Shown piece after piece: positions 33,104 to 48,100 of a DNA stretch of 64,000 bases; position 1 is the first letter of the stretch; every line of letters begins with the position of its first letter. Below the pieces are notes generated by a model that saw only the letters and a program-made list of their open reading frames with translations, did not search any database and had not been told where the DNA came from. Where the stretch lies: assembly GCA_013399305.1 (NCBI GenBank), contig VXAI01000035.1, positions 3,200,486 through 3,264,485 on the forward strand. The letters are read 5' to 3'. Both the position numbers and the translations under genes were made by a program. The DNA is from Rostratula benghalensis. Taxonomy: Eukaryota > Chordata > Aves > Charadriiformes > Rostratulidae.

Positions 33104-36100
33104 ATGCTTGGCAGAAGACCTAAAAAAAGCCCTCAGGCAAAGGGCCAGGGAGCTGCAGTTGCAAAGCAGGTAAGGAAGGTGAAGGGCCAGGGAGATGTGG
33201 CTGCAAAGTGGGTAGGGAAACCTGCTGCTGCTCTTCAGGGTAGTCTCGTTCAGACCTCTTGCTGCTGTTTTCCTGCTGCAGTCTCCCGTGTGTTAATACG
33301 ATACAGCAGGGTCATGAAGAACTTAAGTTGTGTGGTGCCTGTTTACCTGCTTTGTCCTTTCGCACATTCTTCTTAAAGTAAATATGTGATATGCAGCAGT
33401 GGAGGTCTTGCAGGGAAGCCACGGTGTCATAATGCTGTAATCTTTGTGTGAGACCTCATGACTCATGTTTATAGTAGTTTTCTATCCTGGTTATATTGAG
33501 ATTTAATAATAGCTTCAGTAATTATATGGAGTTTTTTCTTGTACCATTAAGAAAACCAAAATATGAAGACTAGAATATCAAATAACAGTCAGGGGCATGT
33601 ATGGGAGAAGATTAAGGTGCTACACCTGAGACAGTTAATTTTTAATTTTCCTGTGTATAGTAATTTTTTTGTTGCAACAGATAGACTGATAAGCCTATGC
33701 TCCTCTCCTGTAGCTAAAAGTGAGCTTAGATTAGTCCATGTGATAGGGGTTTTTTTCATACTCTTTACCTTTGGATGTAGTTTCAGAAGCTTTGAGATCA
33801 GAAATGCGATTTGATTGTGGCTGGTGTAGGAAGGTAGAGGTGCAGGAAGTCAGGCAACAATGTTAAAATTAGAAATACAGCCAAAGTGAAACTTCAGGTG
33901 CAATAGTAGAAGAAAACTGCTACAGTTAGAGGTGAAGAACATTTTAGAACCAGAATGGAACTTTAGAAACCTTTCAAGGTAGAATAGAGAGGAGAAACAT
34001 ATAGAGGAGGAATAACTGATAAAAATACAAGGAAATTTGAAAAGAGATTGGAATGGGATATTAAAATAGAGAAAATAGCTATGTTCTCTGATGATTTCTT
34101 AGGAATGAATATCCTTACACTGGAGGGAGAAGGGTTTAGTTAGAAATCTATGATGTCGCTGTTGCTCTAATATGAAAGTTTGTGTTTCTTAGTTGGAGAA
34201 GTAACACATAATTTAGCTCTCTTAAATGAGGGAGAAGATAAAAACATCTTTCCCCCTGCCCCAAAAGAAACCAAACTCTAAAACGGTAAAGAGAAATAAA
34301 TTTTACAATTATCTAATTTAATGCAGTTAGTTATTCAGCCTGTCTCACAGCACGGAGGATTGTTTCTTGAAAAAAAAATATGCTAATGGCTGGTTGCAAA
34401 TGAACTCAATTTAAGCTGTTCTTCTGTTATGTAGTGTATTCATTGCAAGGTTTTTATAACCTCTTTTTTTTTTTCTGTTTTATTAAACATTTGATTAGTA
34501 GTATTAATTTAATTGGAAATATGCCTTAGTGAAGAGATTGAGAAACTTAGAATCCAGCAGGTCTGGCTCTGTTCTCAACCTCATTTGTGGCTACACTTGC
34601 TTCACTTTGGATACTTGCAGTGTAGGAAGGGACAGATCACATCTGCTCTTGATACACTTTGCACATCGATAGAAGGTGCTCATATGTTCCAGGGAACTTG
34701 AACCATTATAAACATTGCCTAATTAAATCTTGTCCTGACCTTTTTTTCCATTCTAAGGCTTCAAATGTATTAGTTTTGTTTTACAGGAGGGAGATGGATA
34801 AGGTGGAGGGTGGCTAACTCATCTGCCCCATGCCTTACAGAATGTCAGGCCTACTAAACAAGTAGCTACAGGTTTTGAGTACTGTTTCTGATCCTTGGAA
34901 CCTATATTTCTCAGCTTTACGTTGTCCTTTGCAATGATAAAAGGGTTGAAAGAGGGCCACAAAATATTTCAAGGCAATAGCCACCAGCACCTCAGTTCCT
35001 ACTGGGTTAAAAAAAGAAGTTGTTATTACTGATCCACACTAGTTGATAACCTAACAGGCAGCTTCAGCTTCTGGCAGTGCTTCAGGTCCTGGGAGGCAGG
35101 AGGAGATTGTTAACCCTTGTCATAACAACAATTGACTTTTATTCCTTTGCTTGAGAGAGGCTGAATTGCTGCCTGCTTGGCCATGGGAAGGCCAACAGGG
35201 GCTTGTGGTTTGAAAAAGGGAAAATTATTCCACTTACTTCACAGGATGAATCTAATTCAGTTAATTCACGTTTATAAAAAAGCCTGGCATGCTTTGGATA
35301 AAAGATGTTACTTCCATGGCAGTTAGTATTTTAACTAGTGATACAAAAACCAGGATAAATATGGCATCTTAGAAGAATACCTTTTTAGGTTGAGACCCCA
35401 GAGATTTCTCTGCTACTTATGTTCTTTGGCGTGTTTTATAGTAATTGAGTGCTAACCCCCACTACGTTGTCAAATTCTGAATACTGTTATTAACAATATT
35501 ACCTGAGTTGCTGTCCCTTTGCTGATGGGCTGTTTCAGGCAGTTGTATGTTTTCTCCAGTGTGGTGTTGGCATTGCTGGCTTTGTAAGGGCTCTGTTTCT
35601 CTGTGTGTGCCTGCGCGCGCTTTCCATGTGTTTATGGTTTACAAGCCAAGGTAATGAAAGATATGGGTGAGATCTCTGCAGTGTGCACATACCAGACCTG
35701 TATTGTGTGGATGATTATTGAATATTTTTTAGCTTAGCTGTTACAGGAACTGCCCTGAACTTCCTTGATGATATCTGCTTCATGAGGCTGAGTGTAACAG
35801 ACATCATTTTATTTTACCTTGCTATGTCAGACTGATAGATAGGCTTAGTTCTAAGAAATCCTTGAGTATGGAGAGTTTTAGAGGGACTATTTGTGACTTA
35901 CTAAGATTTATGTATGTTATGTCAGTTTTGTCCGCCTGGCATGCATTGTTTTAAAATGCTTTAATGTAAAAAAACCAAAAATAAACAGAATCCAGAATGC
36001 ATTAAAATGTTTAAATAATCCATGCAGTGTGATGTGTTTGAGTGTTATCTCTGTTCTAACTGCAGTACTTCATTGTTTTTTAATTTATTTTTGTAACTTT

Positions 36101-39100
36101 CCCTTGGCTCCAGCTGGGGCTGTTTGTAGATTTCAACCCTGAAGAGATGCTACTGGGTGCAGAGGAAGGTGAGGATGATGGGGACCTAGAAGCAGAGCTT
36201 GCTGCTCTCACAGGAGCAAAGGTGAAAGAAGGGAAATCAAAACCAAAAGGGAAAGGTAAGTTCAAGTATCTGAATTTTATTTATTGACAACTTGAATAAT
36301 TTATTAAAGATACCTATTAACAAAACACTGGTTTGCCTAAAATACTTTTGTCATCACTGATAGATGGTGAAATTGCAAGTACTCTTTCTTTTACTTTGAA
36401 AGGTTTAAGGTGTTATTCCACAAAAAGGGTAAGATTTTTTGGGGCCTATGTTCTTGTAGACATAGGAAAAAGATACATGATGGCCAGTCAATTTAATGAC
36501 TAAATTCAGACACGCTTCTTTACCATATGAAGTCATAAAAAGCTGTAGTTGAGTGCTGGAAGAATTAAAAATGGAAGTTGTATTTCTTGTGGAGGGTGTG
36601 GTGTTTGTTGTCTGGTGGCTGTTCTGTGGGTTTTTTTCCCAAAGACTGAATTTACTGAATGAGCATTATATTTTTGGTGTCTTGGACTCTGTAACCAAAA
36701 GTGAATACCCTTTGCAGAGGGAAATCCTGGAACAAGCAGAATCACTGGGAGAATCCTGTAGCTTGTGTTAGGGTACAGTGTATCTTGGAACGAATCGTTA
36801 CTATTTTTAATGTTTTAAGCATCTGCTTAGTCTGGTGGTGCTTGCATGCAGCTATGCAGTGTTTTACAGGATTGCTGTAAATCAGGGCTGCTGCTGAGAG
36901 GGGCAGGCTTTAGTGAGCATGCTCTGGGTCTAAGCTGGTGTACGTACAGAGCTGCAGGGTGGGCTGCTTCAGGAAACTACCTTTAATAATAAACTTCCGT
37001 TGTGCTAGGTTTTTCAACTGAATCTGTTCCTTGATCTGGTTTGCTGCCTGCCTCTCTGAATGCTGCTGTGGCTCCAAGGGAAGGGGTGGTAGCAAGTGGT
37101 TGAGATGAGACAAGGAGCTTGCTACAGGTGTGTGAGCAGATGCTGGAAAGAAGAGTTAGCAGCAGTTTGACTGTAATATTTGAAGAAACATGAAGAATTT
37201 TAAAATATTTAGAAAAAAAATACTGTCTAAACAGTGTAGTTGATGAGAGACAGAGAAGGTATTTGTATCTAAAACTAAATTCTAAGTAAGACTGTAGCAA
37301 ACCCTTAGCTAGGAAATAGAGTAGCAGAACTTCTGTCATTGGACATAGGTTACTCATGGTTAAAAGGTGTAGGATAGCATTTTGAGGATGAATCTGTGTG
37401 TAGGGAGCTCTTCAACTGTTGCCACCTTTTCAAGTGCTGACTTCTTTCTTGCCCTGATCATGTCACTTCATGTGTTTTTTCAGTCCCTTTATTCATAAGA
37501 GGGAAATGAAACTGCAGACAGTGCAAAAATAACATTTACTGTGCCCTCTAAAGGTATGGGTTATGGCTCATAAAACCATTTTCTAAAATAACGTATAGCT
37601 ATTCTGTTTTCTTGGTCGAATTGTGAATGTACAGATTAGATGCTCATGAAAGATGAACAACTGGACAGCTGGCACTGGGGACTCCTGAGACCTGGTTGCA
37701 GTGTAGTGATGGGGACAGGGTGCAGGCTGGCACCTGGAAAGGTGGAAGGTATGGTAAGGACAGGGGAGAAACGGATCCTGTCTGGAAAGGGACAGGAAAA
37801 AAGGATGCAGTACAGTAGGTACTTGTGCTTGGTTCTTGGTTGAGCACAAGGTGCAATAATGTAAATCCATAAACCTGGATTTACATTATAGTGACTGGGA
37901 ATGGGAGAATAGTGAACTCTCCCTCTAACCTGAAGTTGCAGGCAGCAAGAGCTGTGCTCTTGCAACATCTTAAGAACAGAGACCTCTGCTATCTGTGACT
38001 GATAAATGCCAGTTGGTCAGCCACTTGGGTGCCTGAAATTGTAGCCTAAACTCACCGTACTGGATTAGAGCTGAACCAGCCCTCCGAGGAGGCTTGGTTG
38101 GCTTTTTTGCCTCTAGTGACCCTTGAAGTACAGCCAGGTGCCTATGGATAAGGACTGCTGTCCTAGCTGCAGAGTTTTGCTGAGTGTCAAGTATATAAGC
38201 AACATGTTTGATATAGCTACTGAGGCACTGATATGGTAAATTAGATTATTGGAACAGAAACAGCTTTGTACCTGCATTAATTTTCAGCTGATTTAGCAAA
38301 TGAAGGGGAAGAATGAGATCCATTTGAGATCCATTTAAATTGACTGTGAAAGTCTGTCCTGAAGATCTGTATTTTCTGCAACATTTACTGGCATTGGTGA
38401 GTCACAGTCGTATGTTTGCAGAGGGAAGTATCAGAGGCATTTTGGTGGATGGCTGGGATTTGTGTGCAAATAGCTCCACCTTTGAGAGTGTGTGGAGGAA
38501 GCTGACAGTTAAGGGAGCTGTGGTTGGCACAGCATGAAGTAGTGACCGAAACTCAGCAAGGATAAGTAGAGTTTTCAGGGTAGAGACCAGAAGCTCAAAG
38601 AGAAATTGCAAGACAAAGTAGCCAAGAAAGATTTGGAAAAAGGAAAATCTCACGGGAAGGGGACAGCAATGCAGAAAATGCAGAAGTGGTGTTAGAGAGG
38701 CAGAAGAAACAGCACTTTTCCTGATTTGCTTAGCAGATCTGTGCCAGTGTTCTGCTGCTCTTGGGATCAGGACAGTCATGACAACTTGAATTTGAAGCAT
38801 TCTGTTTGTGTATGCCAAGTGTGACTTTGCAGTAGTGTGTGATGTATAAAACAAATAACTTCTCAAGGCAGAAAGATTTTCCTGTCTTCCTTTCTTGCTG
38901 TCTTCAAACATACGGATAGTTTGCTGTGCCTCCTTTCTTGTCATGTTAACAACCAGTAGTTTGGCTCACGGCTTGTGCTGTTCAGTGTGTCTCTAGAATT
39001 GATGTGCATCATCAGTTTCAAAGGATAAATATGTACCCAGTTTAAGGAGAGAGAAAGACATTCTTGTGCTGAAGACTGTAGATTGAGAAAATGGATTACC

Positions 39101-42100
39101 TGTTGTAGTCTCAAGAGTAATGTTGACCCTATACAAAACTTCAATGATTTAATTGTGGTTTTACCGGGAACTCTTTGAGCTGAGCACTATTTATGGTAAC
39201 TGCCTTGAACTCTATTCTGATTTATGTCTGTGTGTGCTGTTGTAATGCACACAATAACATATTTTTTGGCTTTGAAAGAAAATGTGAACAGAAATTTTAG
39301 CAGCAGGTGTGCTTGGATGTTTAATGCAATTGTCTGTATCTCATGCATTTAACTGTTTGGCTAACTTGGTCATATCCATACACAGAGATCTTTGGGAGCT
39401 GCAGTACTTATAACTCAAATGAGTTCAACTCGAGGGAGAGAAGAAAAGAGATAGAACTGGGAAAAAGAAGTAGTTTTTGGCACTGAGAGGTGAATGGATG
39501 TGGACCAGTTCTGTTCCATGTGGAGTCAGAATTAATTCTGTCAGGAGCTACACTGGGAGTGAATTACATCTTGTTAGGGTAAACTGACCTGAGATGAAGG
39601 ACACAGAACAGAAGGGTCTGACAAGGGTGCCTAGTCCAGGCCTGTTAATATGGACAATCATGTCCTAAATATCTAGCAACAGCCTAACACTAGTTTAGAT
39701 GTTTATTTCTGCTGGGATCAGAGGCTACTCCAGTAATTTCCTCTCATGGATAGAAACTTCTAATCAGATGTATTCATCAACAGTTTATATTAATTTGCTC
39801 TTGTGACACCGGTTATTTTTATCTTAACTGAGGACTACAATTTTACATAACATTAAAGAATAGCAGTAATCTGTACTTTTTCTTTGGAAAATTGAAATCT
39901 TCCTTAATAAAGTTCTGTTACTGGTCATTTTTTGTAAATAGTACAATAGAATAATACCATACTTATCTGTGTCTTAAATCAGCCTAGGAACTTGAGATGA
40001 GTTCTAATAATTTTTCCCTGAAGCAGTTGTTTCATCCAATCCTACTTGTCTTTCTGACACGGACCTGCTAGTCTGTCACAGTGCTTATGGTTTTGCTGGT
40101 CAGGCTCCTTGTATAAACAGCTATTATTTCTCCCTGAGATCTAATTTCTGAGCTAGGTTATTGGATGCAGTCATTTTCTTTGTCTTACTGCCAGCCTTGA
40201 CTGTCACTCTCAGAAACATTAATATTGCTTTTTTTTCCCCAGTCTTTGCCCTTTATCCATGAATATACTCTCGTTTATGTAAGACACTGTCCAAGAAAGG
40301 ATGCAAGAGGAGAAGTCACTGCTGTCCTTCAGCTGCCAGCAACTCCTTTAGAATTTATATGCAGTGGCTGCATAACTGGTTACTTGGGGTTTATGGCTCC
40401 TTGTTTCTTTTTACAGCTCCTCTGCCCATGGATCATATTGAAAAGATGGCTGCAGAGTGTATGAAAGACCTGAACGAAGATGAGGAGGAAGAAGCAGATG
40501 ACGAAGATTTGGAGAAAGATACAGACCTGTTGGTATGCAGAAATTTGTTAGCAGAAAGTTTTAGCGTGTCTTTGTTTTGTTGTTTGTTTTTTGGGTTTTT
40601 TTTTTAAACAGAACTGCATTTAGCAAAAATGTCTGTTAACTTTGTGGTGAGAAGCTAAAATATTGTAAAAAATTTCCATTAGGTATAAAGCTTTTTAGAA
40701 TCCAACCCCTCGCACACCAGAGCAAGAGAATTTCCAAGCTAACACTCGTATGTGAAGGTCTTAAAGAAGTGGGGGGAACAGTGGGAATTCCGTTCCATGT
40801 CAGCTGGTGAAATGCAGCCAGGGACATTCTCCTGAAAGTGATGGCTGTCACCCTTTTGCTGCTGCTTCGAGTGGTGCTTTGTCTGTGAGAATATCTCCCA
40901 AGGAGTTCTTTTTTATTTCAGTGAGTGATCTAGTTGCCAGGTATAGGGAGGGAGTGTTAAGCAGTGTTTTTGACTGCCGCTGTTAATAGACGCTTTTTGC
41001 AAATTTCAAATTTGGGTTTGAATGATCTTTGTACAGGTACTAATCTGAACTTCTCCAGCTTCAGATCTTTAGCTGCAAACTTGTGTGGTGATCCTGGAGC
41101 TGCAGTGTGGTTTTATGTCGTGAATACAAGGGGGAAAAAAACCCAACCAAAACCCACAGACTATAAGATGTTTATACTTTCCATTTGGGTTCAAGGTCCA
41201 TCCAAAGGTTTTGGAGCTTGAGACTTGGTTTTATTTTGTCTTTTGAGGAAGTAGAAAATTTTGAGGAAAAGCCTTTTGTTGGCTTTTACTTCAGGCTGAA
41301 CTACAAGAAGTTCTGGGGGTGGAAGGCGAGATGGGAAGCTGTGAGGATGGAACAATAGCAATGGAGCCATCCACAGCCGAACCAGAAAATGAACAACCTG
41401 AACTGCAACCACAGGTAGGAAAGAGCTTCGTGTTCCTGCTGGTTCTGCTGAATCACTGTTGTCATGCAGATTTATATGGGGGTCACAAACAAGGATGTAG
41501 AGAGATCTTCTTGTCCTCAGTGGAAGGAAAAACTGCACCCTATTGCTGTCTTCTCTTTGGAAACTAATGCTGTATTAATACAGGTGATTTATTTTTCCTT
41601 TGTTCAGGGGATGATTCTTAATGTTAGCATAGAATTGAGGAGGTAAACAGTTGGAATCAAGCATGTCCTGTCTTGTCTTGTCCCTCATTAAACATTTGAG
41701 CATGCAGACTTCAGTTCAGGCTTTCAGAGTTTGTACCTTCCCCCTCAAAGTATTGAAAAGAGTGCTGAAATTGTGAGACTTCTTATTACTCGGCATCTTT
41801 GACAGCTTTGTGGAACTTTTCTCAGTAGCATTAACTTTCTTGGCTTAATTTGTCAGTCAAATATGAAGCAAATGCTTCATTCAGTTACTGCCATGTTTCT
41901 GTTGTGTGCTACAGGTTCCCATGCCCTGGTGCATTGGGTCTGTTAATAAATGGGTCTGAGAGCGTTTCTATAGAGATAATGGCAGTAGTTACCTCAGTAG
42001 CCATCTGAAAGGTCTTGCAGCTGTGGAGTGTGTCTAAGTAGCTACTTGTAACTTTGCTTAGGCTGCTTTTGTCATTGAACCAATTCCAGGCTGTAGGAGG

Positions 42101-45100
42101 AAGAAAAAGAGCTCCTGTAGTAAAACCAGGTTGAAAAAAACCCAGAAGGGAGCAAACTAGCAAGTTTTAAAAATAAGAAAGGAAAAAGTCAAGATTTGTG
42201 CCAAAATACCCCTTCACACCCTCTGTTGTGTGGTGTTTGAGAGACTTTACTGTTCTCTTCACCTACTCCCTAACCACATGGCTCCAATTACCCTCTGACT
42301 GTGAGTTTTCTAAATGCCTCCACCCATTCTTCTCTATTGCGCCTTTGAGAGAAAATCCAGAGGTGGATCCAGGGACCGTTAACGTAGCACAAGTGCTCCC
42401 CTGTTCTAGAGACTTGAGTCCTTGTGCTCTTGATTAACAGGAGGGTGTGTGTGAGGAGGAGTATTTGTTTTGCAGTGCTGCGGGAAAACCTCTATAAGGT
42501 TGGATGAAATAAGTTTCCTTGTTTTGTTTTATTATTTTTTCTGAGACCACCTCACTTCCTGCTGTTACCAGTGAGCTGCAACAGACGATAGAGAAGAGAA
42601 TTGCTGACTACAGGACAGCAATTTCTAATGCAAAGGAGTCAGGTGAGGGTGCCAAAATACGCCGATACGAAAGAGGCCTTAAGGTAAGTTGAGTTCATTA
42701 GGTATGAGAATGAGGGGGAGGCAAAGTCAGTTCTCCCGAGTATACTTCAGAGTCTTCCCAGATGTGTGAATTTGTTGAAAAGGGAGAAAAATTCTAATAT
42801 GCTGCCTTGACTTACTTCAAAAACATTTCTGGTTACTTACTACCGGTCTGATGTAAGAAATGTGCACAGAAAATATAACTTCAAATGCCTTTTGTGCATC
42901 GGCTTTGTTTGTGTGGGCTGTGGCTGGTGGTAGCTGGAGGCGGGGTTCGTGGTAAATGCGGGTGTTAAACACACCTGTCTAGATGTGACTTTGACCTGTG
43001 ACGGCTGTTAAAGCAAATTTTAGGAGTTTTCATAATACATAAACGTGGCGGTTCATTAGAGGTGCCTTCCTTCAGGCACTAGCCTTCCACTCTGTTCTGT
43101 GAGATGAAGGTGATACCTTCCTTTGAGTGTGTTGGCTGTGCTTGAAAATAAAGAGAACAAGATTTTTCATTAAGACAGTTAAAAATAGTGTCAGGGAGCT
43201 GTTTCTTCAGCTTTGTGTTTTTTCAGCCAGGTGGCGTGCTTGGAGTTAGTTGGTAGTGCTGGGTGATTCCCGCTGTGCAGAATGCCTTTATTTCCCTGTT
43301 TGCTTTCATCTGGCCTCCTGCATCGCCTCAGGCAGCTCTGTCTCGTTGAGCAAAGCTCAGTGCTGTCCGCAGAGGGAAGAATGTGATGTCTCACTCGCTA
43401 CCCGGTGTCTTAGGGTACCAGAGGAACAACTGAGGCTAAACCCGGGGAGGAAATGCACAAGAAAGGAGATGTCTGCGTGTGTCCACTGCCTGCTAGCTCT
43501 GAAAGGAATGTGCATGAAACCACCTGACCTTTCAGAGAGCAAGAGGGAGAGGCAAACTGGCTTATTTCATCCAGTAATGAGGCTTAGTGCACTGTTTGCC
43601 ACTTCCTTTATTTTTCAAAGTAGGGAGTTTCCTTGTGCCTAAGCAGTGTAGCTAAGGATAATAGACTAGATCTGGCTTCACAGCTCACAGTTCCTTAATT
43701 AGCAAAATGACACACCAACAAATGGTGTACAGTTATCTCTTGTATGTCATTCTTAGAACTGTGAACTTTAATCTCAGCGTTTCATTCCATTTCCAGTCAG
43801 TCTGTCATCCCACACGTGGGGAATAGAGAGCTGTGTGTGGGTTGCTGTACTGGTCTGAACCCCAATCTCACGTGCAGTCAGTCCAAAGTCCCTCTACTGC
43901 TGTCCCTGAATAGGTCGGACAATGTCACAGCTAACCAAAAATAGTAGTGATCCCAGCAGTGATGAGATCTTCTTGTCATCTTTCTGTGCTTCCATTTTGG
44001 TTTCTGTGGAAGATGAAAGAAGTAAAAAAATTTGTTTTGGCTTAAAGTGGATGGTGGTCTTTTTTCTGAGCCTTAAATTAAAAAGAAACAAATACTGAGG
44101 AAGGTCATATTTGTGGCAAAGAATTAAAAATGAGCAGCTTGCCATAGGCCACCAGCTGAAGTTCCATTTCCTTTGTTAGTATTTAATGGCTTTTCTCATT
44201 GCAGACTCCTTCCTTCTCTGAATCCACCCAGGCAGTGACGTTTCAGAGTAGTGTTTTTGCTTTAAAGACATCTACAGATGGTATGATTGGTTCTCTTGGT
44301 GTCACTTTTTGTGATAAAGCTGAGCAGACTCCATCAGCTGCCCAGTGATTCCAGGTGTTGAGGTGCTTAAAGTGACATAGTTTGGGTAGCAAGTCCTTGG
44401 TGCTGTGTGACTCTGATGATCAGGACACCTTTCACTAGCACAGAAGTTGGCCTTCCGGAAAAATAGGCAGCTAAAGGGCAGCCATCTGTAGGGCTGTGTG
44501 TAATAGATCCCATCACAAATGAGGGAATGAATTTGTGTTTTAATGATTTTATGCTGGTAATACGTTTGATGAAAATGCCTATCGACTTTGCTGCTCCATC
44601 TCTGCCAGACGCTGGAAACTATGCTGGCTGCAGTGAAGAAAGGCAAAAAAATCAATGAGGAAGAAATGCCACCTCCTGTTGCAACAGGAAAGAGTTCTTC
44701 TCACTTATCTCAAGCCACGGGAGCAGAGTTAGAGAATTCAGGAGATTCAGTCGTTGTCCTGCCAGAGAATAAAGCTAAGTCTGCTGCAGATGATGAGCAG
44801 AAGACCTCTCATGAAGCAGCACAGCATCTGGAATCAGAGTCTCTACAGGGTCACGCTGCTTCTAGCCCTACCGTGGAAACAGGTACCATGATCTAAGAGG
44901 ATCAACAGTATTTTAGTGTTACATCTTGCTTGATAGTTGTGTTGTGTAGCAAAGCACTGTTCCATTGGAACTTGCCTGCTGAATGTTTCAGGTGGAGTTG
45001 TCAGTGAGATGCTGAATTTCTGGCAGTGGAGTCAGTTACTGTTACAGAGCTCTTACATCATCACCTTTCACTTAACTATTCCTGCACCTCAGTTTTTGAT

Positions 45101-48100
45101 TTTTCTCATTTTGATTTTTCTCATTTTGATTTTTCTCATTTTGATTTTTCTCATTTTGATTTTTCTCATTTTGATTTTTCTCATTTTNNNNNNNNNNNNN
45201 NNNNNNNNNNNNNNNNNNNNNNNNNNNNTTTTGATTTTTCTCATTTTGATTTTTCTCATTTTGATTTTTCTCATTTTGATTTTTCTCATTTTGATTTTTC
45301 TCATTTTGATTTTTCTCATTTTGATTGGGAAAAGTGGGATAATTATGTCTGGTAGGGCTTCTGGACTTCTGTGAGATGGCTGTGTGATTGATAGCAGAAG
45401 AGGACTAATGCAGGTCTGAATGGACAGACATAGCAAGGGATGCACAACATTTGCACACTCTGTGTCAGTCTCAACGTTGTTTCATTCTGGCAGATCTCCA
45501 GAGCAGCAGCACACGAGCAATACTTCTTATGAGGCAGAAGGAGTATAAACTAGCTGCTCTAAAAGCCAAGCAGCAAGGGGACCTGGAAAAAGCAAAGGAA
45601 TATATGAGGGCAGGCAAGGTATGCACGCAAGAAATCCTGAATGCTACAGATGCCCTGTGCTGCACCCACGTGCACTGAGTGCCAAGTGCTCATTGCAGCA
45701 GGCAGCAAGTCTTGGACTTAGTAGAGTAAATATTCTGCTTTGTTTTTTTCTGCATCAGCAATTTAATGTGGTCTTGGAAGCTTTGGATAGTGGGCAGCCA
45801 ATAGACCTCCAGAACATGCCTCCATCTCCTCAGGGTAAGGCTTGTACAAAAACCATTTTAGAAGTCTCTCTGTGCTGTAATGGAAGGATTCTGAATTTGA
45901 TTGCAAAGAAGAATCGAAGATCACTTAGGTCTGAGTCATACTGCATATTCAAATTGTAATCAAGACCAGTGAAGAAAAATGAGGTATCATTATTTATATT
46001 GAAGTTCCAGTCTGTGAATTGCAAGTTCAGGCAGGTATTAATGTCAAATCTTCCTATTTTTCTAACTTTGGATAAGAGCAAACAATATTTGAAGAGGAAG
46101 GGAAAGAAGGGTAACAGCACATTCTTAAATTTACTGTAATAGGTGGCGTTAATTTCAACTGAAGTTCATAATGCTTCAGATTAAGACAGATCAACAAACT
46201 GATGGCAGTGCATTAAAGTCCAAATCTTAATGCAAGTTACCAATATGAAAGATACTATGATCACTGTAAGAGTGTTTTTTTTAAATAAATCTAGTATTGC
46301 CACCATGTATTAATGTTTGGTCTGTGCAGCTCAATGTTTTAAAGAACTTACTTTAGTAGATGATTCTAAGAAACTAAATGACATTTTATTTCAATAAATC
46401 ATGAGATTTATGGTTCCTTAAGTTATAAACTGATCACCAAATGGCACTAGAGAGAAACTTCACCCACGATGTAATCTTGCCTTAAAAAGTGCAGCAAATA
46501 TTCTTGTAGTTTGCTGAAATAACCAGTGTTATACAATGCCAGAAACCTGAGTTTCTGAATAGATGGTATTACTTCCCTTTTTCAGTACATCTTTTATTAC
46601 TAGGATAATTTAGTCAATTAGCAATCTTGTTCACTCTTTTCCATCTGCAAGACGCCAAGTTATATTTTGGGGAGAGAATTCTTAGAACTACCAAACTGGA
46701 TTTATGTTTTGTTTTTTTACCCTTCTCTTTCCTCTCAAGCAGCACTAACCTAAATTACATCAACATTTGAGATTTTCTGTTTCTAAAGCATTTTCTCTGA
46801 GTAATGGAAACCTTAGACTTACCAAGCAGATGTTGTTTTGAAGCCAAGAAGCTTTCAGGAAGATGCTATGATCAAACTGTTGGTTTTCTGAGTAACATGA
46901 GTTGACTTGCTGTTTATGGAGCACACTGTGAAACCTGCTCTCCTTGCTATGCAGATCTTGAGAGCCAAGGAAACCTACGAGAGGCATCCAAGCAAAAGGT
47001 ACCCGCTCCAGGGGGAAGTTCCCAGGATCTTAGAACACTTGAACCTTATACCCAGGAAGCTTCAGGTAGGACTTTTGGGTTTCTGTAGCAAGTTATAAAA
47101 ATAGCAGTGCTGGAAGGCACTTTTAGGTCTGCCCTGTCCCACAGCAGGATTGAGTAAACCTGGCTAATGCTCATAGAACCATAGAATGGTTGGAGTTGGA
47201 GGGGACCTTAAAGATCATCAAGTTCCAACCCCCCTGCCATGGGCAGGGACACCTCCCACCAGACCAGGTTGCTCAAAGGCCCATGTTCCTGAATATTGTT
47301 TGTTGCTGATCCCATCTCTGCTTTTGTTCTGGATCAGTAATGGAAGTAGAAATTAATAAACTTTCCTTAGAAGAATTGTGTTCACAAATAAGACTTTGCA
47401 ATAATTTTTTCTCTCTGCAGAAGGTAAGCAAAAAGGCAGCTGATCTGTTTTGAGATTTGAATTGTGGCATTTAATTGTCTGTCTTATTTCAAGCTTCCCT
47501 GCAGCAGCCAAAAACAGTGCTGGAAGCGTTGCAGCAAAGGCTTGAGAAGTACAAGTCAGCAGCAGCACAGGCTAAAGCGAGCGGGGATGATCGGAAAGGC
47601 AGGATGCACGAGAGGATAGCTAAGGTAAACCACAGGTGTTGCAAGCTGTTTGAATTAGTTTTCTTGCTAAAGACTTTTTCAAGGCAGACTTAATTTGTAT
47701 TTTGTCCTTCTATTTGAAAAGAGCTCCAGCATGAAAGCTGTAAAGCGTTCAGAGGAAGGAGAAATAGAGACAATGCATATATAGATATATACACATATAT
47801 AAAAAACTTTATATTCTGCAATATTTATGCTGGTTAAATACAGATGATTTCTAGTCAATTCATTTTATGTCTTACTGAGTGCCTTTGAATTACAGCAATA
47901 CCAGGACGCCATAAGAGCCCATAAAGCAGGGAGAAAAGTGAATTTTTCTGAGCTACCTGTTCCTCCTGGTAAGTGTGAGTATAAAATGTACTAATACCAA
48001 ATTTTGTGTATCTACTGGAGCCTGGAGGAGGCATGCAGATATTACCTCCTCATCCCAGGGAACTGCTCCTCTTTTTTCTCAGTGAGTAGGCTGGTTGTTT

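Noticed and set aside
38402..38944. Minus-strand frame of 180 codons in the large CC2D1B intron
   Set aside because: Leu/Ser/Phe-rich, no family resemblance and no supporting signals.
45026..45445. Repetitive frames FLILI / FSHFD / KMRKI on both strands
   Set aside because: They are translations of the 15-bp minisatellite and run through an N gap.
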